Source: Cherax quadricarinatus (Eukaryota; Arthropoda; Malacostraca; Decapoda; Parastacidae). From it: DNA of 64,000 bases. The stretch is from contig NC_091292.1 of assembly GCF_038502225.1 (NCBI RefSeq), positions 47,062,789 to 47,126,788 on the forward strand, written 5' to 3'. Made by a program: the position numbers and the translations under genes. The notes under the pieces are model-generated. The model searched no databases and had not been told where the DNA came from. It saw only the letters and a list, made by a program, of their open reading frames with translations. Shown piece after piece: positions 54,051-64,000 of the stretch (positions are counted from its first letter, which is position 1; each line of letters begins with the position of its first letter).

Positions 54051-54360
54051 ACAATAAAAAAGCTTTCAAATGAGCTGATATACGTAACAGCTCTTAGCTT
54101 GTAATAAATTTAGGAATCCTTAACTTAAAGAGAGGATGAGGGAGGAAGGAAATCTGGCAAGAAGGTATCCATGGCTGAGGTGTTGGCATCAAATTATCAA
54201 TCAACAGAGAATTACCCGTGTTTCATAGTTACAACTGTAGTTGACAGAGCTTCTTATCTGTAGTGCCCATCAGACCAGTCACTTTACATGAACACATCAA
54301 CTAAGTAACTTGAGATAGGTGATGAAAGAATAAACTTTAAAAATGTTAGTAAATTCTCAC

Positions 54361-54443
54361 CTTCAGTGCAGATGTACTTGGTCCAGGTTTTTTCTCTCAG
54401 GAAACCCTCAGCCTCAACCTTGATTGGTTTTATCAAAGCATCT
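54361..54443 (-). CDS. A2M: Alpha-2-macroglobulin-like exon (DALIKPIKVEAEGF)
   Basis: One base, 27 codons and one base (83 bp). Acceptor TTTCCTTCAG, donor GAAG|GTGAGA. It encodes DALIKPIKVEAEGFLREKTW and TKYICTE, the conserved I-K-P-L-V-E-P-E-G segment of alpha-2-macroglobulins that precedes the thioester domain. The flanking half codons complete Arg (AG+A) with exon 54811-55034 and Asp (G+AT) with exon 51189-51310, which strongly supports the boundaries despite the small size. Confidence 0.93.
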
Positions 54444-54810
54444 CTGAAGGAAACAATAACATTTCATGAATACTCAGAGCATTACACTCATAAGAGCGAC
54501 CACTGCATATAACACTATTATTATGATTGTGCTTAATGATCTCGTGATTCTTGCTAACGAAATATGTCAAAGTTGCTAACGATAAACAAAAGATTATTAT
54601 TAATACTATTATTATTATTATTATTTTCAACATTATTGCCTTCACTGGGAATGCTAAACCCATAGGGTTATACACCGCGTGTGGGAATGAGAATAATTCA
54701 GGTTCGATCCAAAGAAGTGGGCCAATGACCCTAATCCTTAGTTCAAAAACTCCTCACCAGAATCAAGAAACATTTCTTGAGTGGAACAAAAGATAAGTTA
54801 GTTGTGTGAC
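54444..54810. other. A2M intron, short
   Basis: 366-bp intron without recognised TE; contains a (TTA)n patch at 54,597-54,625. Confidence 0.6.
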
Positions 54811-55034
54811 CTTCTGGTGATTGATGTGTCTCCTGAGCCACACGCCCCTGAGAACTGGTGATCCACGAACGCCGTCACCGTAATGTTGACTTCACCGATC
54901 ACACCTGGCTTGATCCTCACTGTACGGACGACTTTATCTTGCGCTGGCAAACACGAACTTTGTTTTCCAAGACCTTGCTGTCCAGGTTCCTCAAGGATGT
55001 CGTATTCACTGCTCTCCTCCACTTGTACAGTCAC
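54811..55034 (-). CDS. A2M: Alpha-2-macroglobulin-like exon: pre-thioester macroglobulin domain
   Basis: 74 codons plus two bases. Acceptor CACATTAAG, donor AGAAG|GTCACA (a weak consensus, but the only one in phase with the next exon). It encodes [56 protein letters not shown] and [11 protein letters not shown]. This matches the macroglobulin domain before the thioester region (family pattern: pair of Cys, then W/V-x-P-x3-G-x-V-N-x-T-V-x-A). It is the most N-terminal exon visible; bait-region exons must lie beyond 64,000. Confidence 0.9.
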
Positions 55035-55146
55035 CTTAATGTGAAAATTTGACAATACATTAAACTTAAATATATCAATAGAATATAACTTAGAGCAACG
55101 TTTATATACAGGAGAAGAGGTTACTAGCCCCTTGCTTCCGGCATAA

Positions 55147-56080
<934 letters not shown>

Positions 56081-59014
56081 ATGGATGCCAACCAGGAGGA
56101 AGCAAGCAGCCAGGGAAATGGCACGGTTGGCAATACTAGGAGAGGCAAGTGTCGGTCATGCTTACAGCTTCGTTGTCTCAACTCGAATGGTTTCCTCCGC
56201 AAACAGGGTAGTTGCCCTGGTTCAGGATGTCCTCCTGTGGAAAGTGATGATCCAGAGCCACCTCAGGCACCAGAACCCGCTCCAACAGATTTTATCTCAT
56301 CAGACAATCTCTTGGAAGCAATTAAAGCAACAGGTACCAGGACACTCACACATATTCCCAAAGCAGCCCGTCCACATGCAGCTGGGAAACTTACAGACCT
56401 CCTGAAAAAAGTAAACGATGGTTCCACTATCTTAAGTGCTCCACCAACCATCAAGGCAGGACACAACTTGCTACTTTTTGGCAATGTCTGCTTAGCTGTG
56501 CCGGAAAGAAGGGGAAAGAGGCTAACCTCAATGATAATTAAATCCTTAAGAGATTTTCCTAGAGTTGATAACCTCATTCGCCTTCCCCGTCAACACAAAA
56601 AAGGGAGAGGCAGAATCCCCGCTCACTCTACTGACAGTGAAAAAGTCCAGGTGAGCAAGAAAATTGAAGAGGGCAACACAGTGGGGGCAATAAGAATTAT
56701 TACCAGTGAAGATACAGTTGCTCCCAGGGATGCTGACACGGCTGAAGCACTTAGAAGAAAGCACCCTGCCAGGGAAACCAGTGGCACCAACAGTTCCAAC
56801 ACCTCTGTCCCCACTATGGAACCATTGATAGTGGAAGACTCAGACATTTACAAAGCAATAATGTCGTTCCCATCTGGCTCTGCTGGGGGTTACCCTGGAA
56901 TAAGCCCACAGCATTTAAAGGAAATGGTTAATCCAGTTATTGGGGAAATTGCAGAGACACTGCTTTCAGAGATCACAAGGTTCGTCAACAATTCCTTGGC
57001 TGGTCTGATTCCTGATGCAATTAGACCTTTCTTTTTTGGTGCAACACTTTGTGCACTTAAAAAGAAGGATGGAGGAATTCGGCCAATTGCAGTAGGCAAC
57101 ACGTTACGCCGCCTCGTATCCAAAGCTGCTGTCCGAAGTATTCGTGCACAGGCAGCCATGATGCTTCAACCAAACCAGCTTGGCTTTGGGGTCTCTCAAG
57201 GAAGTGAAGCAACAAGGGTGTATATCAACAACCTGCCTGAGGACAATGCAGTGGTAAAATTAGATTTAAAGAATGCGTTCAATCTCCTGAAAAGAGACGT
57301 GGTATTAGCAGCAGTACAAGAACATTTCCCTGGTCTCTTCCCTTTTGTTTCAGCTGGGTATAACAAGGAATCAATGCTTCTCTTTGGAGAGCATGAAATC
57401 ACATCATCGGAGGGTGTCCAACAAGGAGATCCTCTTGCACCATTTCTCTTCTGTATAGGAGTTAGGGAAATCACAGTCAGACTGACCAGCGAGCTAAACA
57501 TCTGGTTCCTAGATGATGGCACACTAGCAGATACAAAAGAGTCACTCCTACATGACCTTACACAGGTAATGACACGGGGACAGGAAATGGGTCTCATCCT
57601 GAATCCATCCAAATGTGAAATCATCTCAGTCAGTCAACAAGTGATAAATGCAGTGAGATCAAAACTACCAGGAGCAGCAGTCATTGCCCCCACAAATAGT
57701 GTCTTGCTAGGAGCACCTCTGGGAAGCAATGCCATTGACACAATTCTCAGGAAGAAATTGGAAGAGTTAAGGAGAATGGAACAACGAATAGGCAATCTGG
57801 ACACCCACGATGCCTTGTACCTTCTCACAAAGTGCTTAAGTCTGCCCAGGTTGACATATTTCCTAAGATGTGCACCTTCATATGATAACCCTATACTGCA
57901 CGAATATGACAGTATTCTGAGGCAGATTTTTACAAAAGTACTTAACCTTACTCTAGAAGACGGGCAGTGGAACCAAGCTACACTTCCAGTCAGACTAGGA
58001 GGCATTGGTGTCCGCAAGTCATCACAGATTGTGTTACCTGCTTTTCTGTCCTCGTGTATTGCATCCAGAGAGCTTGTAGCTGCGATTCTCCCTGAACATC
58101 TTAGGGACAAGATTGGAGTCCAGGACCAAAAATTCATTGACGGAGCAATGATCTGGGATAATCTAACGGGCTCTGAAACCAGACCTGCTCCCCCCAACAA
58201 CTACAAACAATCGCACTGGGATGGTCCTATAGTGGAAAATATTGCCTCAACAATGCTTCAGAGTGTGTCAGGGAAGGATAGAGCCCGCCTCCTAGCAGTG
58301 AGAGCCCCTCATGCTGGGGACTTTCTGTTGGCTGTTCCCAACTCCAGCCTTGGCACACGTCTCGACCCACAGACCATCCGCATCGGTGTTGCCCTTCGAC
58401 TTGCCGCCCCTATTCTCGCCGAACACAGGTGTATTTGTGGCAGTGAAGCAGCAGACCGATTCGGGTACCATGGTCTTGTGTGCCGTAAATCCGAGGGAAA
58501 GATTGCAAGACACGAGGAGGTTAATAACATTATCAAGAGGAGCCTCACAACAGCTGGATGCCCAGCAGTAAGGGAGCCACCCCAACTATGCAGATCTGAT
58601 GGCAGCCAGAAGCGTCCAGATGGTATCACCCTTAAAGCCTGGACAGATGGGAAGCAGGTGGTGTGGGACTATACATGTGCATCTACCTTGGCTGATACCT
58701 ATCTCCAATACACCAGGGAGGAAGGAGGGGCAGCTGCCAGCTTCAGGGAGTCCCAAAAGTCTAGAAAATATGGAGAAATTGCCCATCATTATATGGTTGT
58801 AACCATAGGCTCAGAGACCCTTGGCTCATGGGGAAAGAGTGCATCTAAATTCCTTAAGGAGCTGGGAAAAAGACTCATCAGGGTAACTAGGGATCCCAGG
58901 GCAGCTAGTTTTCTGTTCCAGCGGCTCAGTGCAGCTGTTCAAAGGGGTAATGCCTGCTGTATTTTGGGCACACGCCCCAGCTCTGAGGAGCTGGATGAGA
59001 TTTTCGCCTTATAA
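56081..59014 (+). CDS. FLDDG-type LINE single ORF: zinc finger, reverse transcriptase, restriction-like endonuclease (intact)
   Basis: 977 uninterrupted codons. Residues ~25-55: Cys-rich finger (CRSCLQLRC...CPGSGC). ~280-310: GSAGGYPGISPQHLKEMV, an RT region-1 block. ~395-405: VVKLDLKNAFNLLKR (motif A). ~450-462: GVQQGDPLAPFLFCIG (motif B). ~480: IWFLDDGTLADT, the catalytic box, with Leu-Asp-Asp in place of the usual Ala/Val-Asp-Asp. The C-terminus has HRCICG...HGLVCRK, RHEEVNNIIKRSL and KRPDGITLKAW...VVWDYTC, reading as a Cys-Cys-His-Cys finger plus the RPD...D signature of restriction-like LINE endonucleases. No APE domain. It lies opposite to the A2M gene. Clade uncertain (R2/R4/CRE-like lineages use this nuclease type). 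Confidence 0.85.
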   Translation: MDANQEEASSQGNGTVGNTRRGKCRSCLQLRCLNSNGFLRKQGSCPGSGCPPVESDDPEPPQAPEPAPTDFISSDNLLEAIKATGTRTLTHIPKAARPHAAGKLTDLLKKVNDGSTILSAPPTIKAGHNLLLFGNVCLAVPERRGKRLTSMIIKSLRDFPRVDNLIRLPRQHKKGRGRIPAHSTDSEKVQVSKKIEEGNTVGAIRIITSEDTVAPRDADTAEALRRKHPARETSGTNSSNTSVPTMEPLIVEDSDIYKAIMSFPSGSAGGYPGISPQHLKEMVNPVIGEIAETLLSEITRFVNNSLAGLIPDAIRPFFFGATLCALKKKDGGIRPIAVGNTLRRLVSKAAVRSIRAQAAMMLQPNQLGFGVSQGSEATRVYINNLPEDNAVVKLDLKNAFNLLKRDVVLAAVQEHFPGLFPFVSAGYNKESMLLFGEHEITSSEGVQQGDPLAPFLFCIGVREITVRLTSELNIWFLDDGTLADTKESLLHDLTQVMTRGQEMGLILNPSKCEIISVSQQVINAVRSKLPGAAVIAPTNSVLLGAPLGSNAIDTILRKKLEELRRMEQRIGNLDTHDALYLLTKCLSLPRLTYFLRCAPSYDNPILHEYDSILRQIFTKVLNLTLEDGQWNQATLPVRLGGIGVRKSSQIVLPAFLSSCIASRELVAAILPEHLRDKIGVQDQKFIDGAMIWDNLTGSETRPAPPNNYKQSHWDGPIVENIASTMLQSVSGKDRARLLAVRAPHAGDFLLAVPNSSLGTRLDPQTIRIGVALRLAAPILAEHRCICGSEAADRFGYHGLVCRKSEGKIARHEEVNNIIKRSLTTAGCPAVREPPQLCRSDGSQKRPDGITLKAWTDGKQVVWDYTCASTLADTYLQYTREEGGAAASFRESQKSRKYGEIAHHYMVVTIGSETLGSWGKSASKFLKELGKRLIRVTRDPRAASFLFQRLSAAVQRGNACCILGTRPSSEELDEIFAL

Positions 59015-59286
59015 TCGGTGATACACACGTAACAACATGTACCGTATATGCCACCTTTATATCAACAATGTATCTCTTAAATCTTCTGTACCATATTATG
59101 TAATAAAATATTCTTATTAGTAAAAAAAAAAATATATATCAAAAGATGGGGTGGTAGGGGAAGTGGAATATTCAAATGGCTTCAGGAAGAAATCCAAATA
59201 TTCTTCCTTGAAGCCTTTTTATCCACTTCTCCGAGGCTATGGGTCCCACAATTTACACCAGAGGTGGACCCCATCCTATTATTATT
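59015..59286 (+). mobile_element. 3' UTR of the FLDDG LINE
   Basis: Matches the tail of the 42-43 kb copy nearly base for base: TAATCGGTGATACACACGTA, AATAAAATATTC, an internal A run, then AAGATGGGGTGGTAGGGG and CACCAGAGGTGGACCCC. The ATTATTATTATA at 59,279 leads into TA repeat. Confidence 0.8.
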
Positions 59287-61091
<1,805 letters not shown>

Positions 61092-62546
61092 GGTTAGTTT
61101 TGATGTTACTTCCTTGTTTACGAAAGTTCCTGTTGATGATTTATTAAGTTTCTTATCTGAAGAACTCGTTAACTATGATTTACCATTGCCAGTTCCTACT
61201 ATCATTAAACTTATTAAACTTTGCATTGTTGATGCAAAATTTGTATTTAATGATAAGTTTTACACTCAGAAGTTTGGTATGGCAATGGGAAATCCTCTTT
61301 CACCTGTTCTTAGTAACCTATACATGGAATTTTTTGAAACAAGGTTGCTTAACACAATCCTCCCTAATAGAGCTAAATGGTTCAGATATGTTGATGATAT
61401 TTTGTGTCTTATGCCCAAAAATGTAGATATACACCATTTTCTTGGAAAATTAAATAGCTTAGCCCATTCTACAAACTTTACTGTTGAGTTTGAAGAAAAT
61501 AACCCATTGCCTTTTCTAGATGTTTTAATTATTAAGGGTAATAATGAATTCAAATTTAAAATTTACAGAAAACCTACAAATAACTGTTCCTATGTCCACT
61601 ATTATTCCTCGCATCAAGATAGAGTCAAACTGTCTGTTTTCTCATCAATGTTTTTCAGAGCTTTACGAATTTGTAGTCCTGAGTTCATAGATGAGGAAAT
61701 ATCCAAAATTTATGAAATAGGTAATAATTTAAAATACCCAAGAAATGTAATTGATAAATCTTTTAAAGTTGCTAGGAACACTTTTTATAATCCAAAAAAG
61801 GGCAACCAGCCTTATTCAACTAAAAATATGTTGGTTCTCCCTTACCATGAAAACTTGGTTGATATGCCTTTTCTTCTTAAGACTTTTAATATTAAAGTTG
61901 TATTCAAAAATCTTGATACAGTAAAAAAACTTTTGATTAAGAATTCCCCCCAAAATGCTGATGGATGTGTCTATAAGATTCCTTGTAAAATTTGCGATAA
62001 AGTTTATTACGGTCAAACTGGTAAAAATCTCGAACTAAGATTAAAACAACATAAATATAGCATTAGAACTGGACAAGATTCCAATGCTCTATTTAATCAT
62101 GTAAGAGACTTTAACCATCCAATTGATTTTCAAAAAGTTAAGAAAGTAGTATCACGCAAGTCTATCTCGACAGGAATATAATTGAATCTTGTTTCATAAA
62201 AAGCAGTTTTGACAATAATATGAATATTTCCTTTGGTTTATATAAATTAGATCCATTTATAATTAATAGAATTTGGGAAGAATTTAATAATACACTGGAC
62301 AAATAAATAGCTTGGGGGTGAGTTTTGCAAAGGACCTATCCAAGTTGGCTCGCCGCGCGTCAGGTGTTTAACCGTTGTGGGATCTGATAGTGAGGTGCTG
62401 GCCGACCCCTTATATAGCTTCCTTGGATGCTTCACTTTCATAGTTCCTTGATAATGTGAGTAGTCACGAAAGCGCTTGGAATTTCTCTATTCTTTCAGAG
62501 TGGTTGTTTTGCATATTTTGAAATCACCTGTTTACTGTGATCTTAT

Positions 62547-62549
<3 letters not shown>
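61092..62549 (+). mobile_element. Penelope-like element P4 (right arm of an inverted pair)
   Basis: It begins GGTTAGTTTTGATGTTACTT, exactly where P3's arm ends, with no spacer beyond P3's own extra 220 bp, and ends at the usual terminus beside TA repeat at 62,550. Confidence 0.9.
61114..62310 (+). pseudogene. Penelope-like RT plus GIY-YIG fused in frame, late frameshift
   Basis: 355 open codons run from motif A (LFTKVPVDDLL) through [13 protein letters not shown], the thumb-like block and into GCVYKIPCKICDKVYYGQTG and LRLKQHK in one frame, proving the RT-endonuclease fusion. At about 62,164 a two-base change (KSIS versus KSMVDR) shifts the frame, so the Glu-bearing helix (NIIESCFI) is lost from the product. 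Best evidence in the window for the domain order of this element. Confidence 0.9.

Positions 62550-62628
<79 letters not shown>
62550..62628. repeat. (TA)n microsatellite
   Basis: Between Penelope P4 and MITE-A copy 8. Confidence 0.97.
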
Positions 62629-62632
<4 letters not shown>

Positions 62633-63022
62633 GTGCCGAATAGGCAGAACTTGCGGTCTTGGCTTAAATAGCAACGCTCATCTTGCCATATAGGACAACT
62701 GAAAATTTGAGTATGCAATAATTTCGCCAAAATCATGTTGAACCTAACGAAAAAAATAAATTTGATTGTGTTTGTTTAGTACTAAATTATTGTAAACATA
62801 TTTAAAATATATTTAGTTGGGTTAGGCTAAAATAAATTGTTCTTGTTATAATAAGGTTAGGTAAGTTTTCTAACATTCTATTGTTGCAAAATTAAAATTT
62901 TTTACATTAACATTAATGAAAAATATATCTTTAAACGTATAAGAGAAAATTTCAGAAAGGACTTAATTTTAAATGAGTTCTTGTTATTGTTAATTGACCA
63001 GCTTTACATATTCGGCACGACA
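62629..63022 (+). mobile_element. MITE-A copy 8 (complete)
   Basis: 394 bp, termini TGTCGTGCCGAATAG and CATATTCGGCACGACA, with a small TTATTG duplication near the right end. Plus orientation, TA repeats on both sides. Confidence 0.86.

Positions 63023-64000
<978 letters not shown>

Noticed and set aside
56546..58789. Several minus-strand ORFs of 60-190 residues
   Set aside because: Antisense shadows of the 977-codon LINE ORF.

Overview
This is an intron-rich, transposon-saturated animal genomic window. I see no operon, ribosome-binding-site or CRISPR structure. The host is probably an arthropod, and a decapod crustacean is my best guess, based on very long TA microsatellites, Penelope-like elements with GIY-YIG endonucleases, tRNA-derived SINEs and many LINE clades. 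That assignment is inference; no rRNA or mitochondrial marker is present.

The only host gene I can support is an alpha-2-macroglobulin-type thioester protein on the minus strand. Nine exons are recognisable between 55,034 and 4,346. Their splice phases agree and join without stops in two blocks: five exons (238 codons, ending after the thioester motif GCGEQ) and four exons (360 codons, ending in the receptor-binding domain). Between the blocks one expected exon, which in this family carries the residue that tunes thioester chemistry, could not be found in about 22 kb of repeats. The N-terminal and bait-region exons and the last few codons lie outside the window or are unseen.

Almost everything else is mobile DNA in the introns and 5' flank. 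0-4.3 kb: fragment of a LINE with an FLDDG-type reverse transcriptase, two TIR elements (called MITE-A here), TA repeats, a CR1-like LINE 3' part. 4.3-6.9 kb: three A2M exons. 7-15.2 kb: CR1 tails, an I-like LINE with RNase H, and the 5' half of a CR1-like LINE with an SGNH-type ORF1. 15.4-23 kb: an A2M exon, a large inverted pair of nearly identical RTE-like LINEs around a Penelope fragment, SINEs, and a minimal palindromic Penelope derivative. 23-27.4 kb: two CR1-like copies and a second FLDDG LINE. 27.7-33.5 kb: a two-ORF Tx1/L1-like LINE with both frames open. 34-37.7 kb: SINEs, MITE-A copies, LINE tails. 37.7-42.3 kb: two A2M exons, a 26-bp minisatellite, SINEs. 42.4-48 kb: FLDDG LINE 3' end and an L2/CR1-like LINE. 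48-55 kb: old sequence, three A2M exons, a 1.17-kb Penelope palindrome, a 35-bp minisatellite. 55.3-59.3 kb: an intact 977-codon FLDDG LINE. 59.4-64 kb: two more inverted Penelope arrangements and a MITE-A.

The most unusual signals are the repeated head-to-head Penelope copies, hammerhead-ribozyme-like stem-loops at three families of element ends, TA microsatellites bordering almost every insertion, and the hidden A2M exon.
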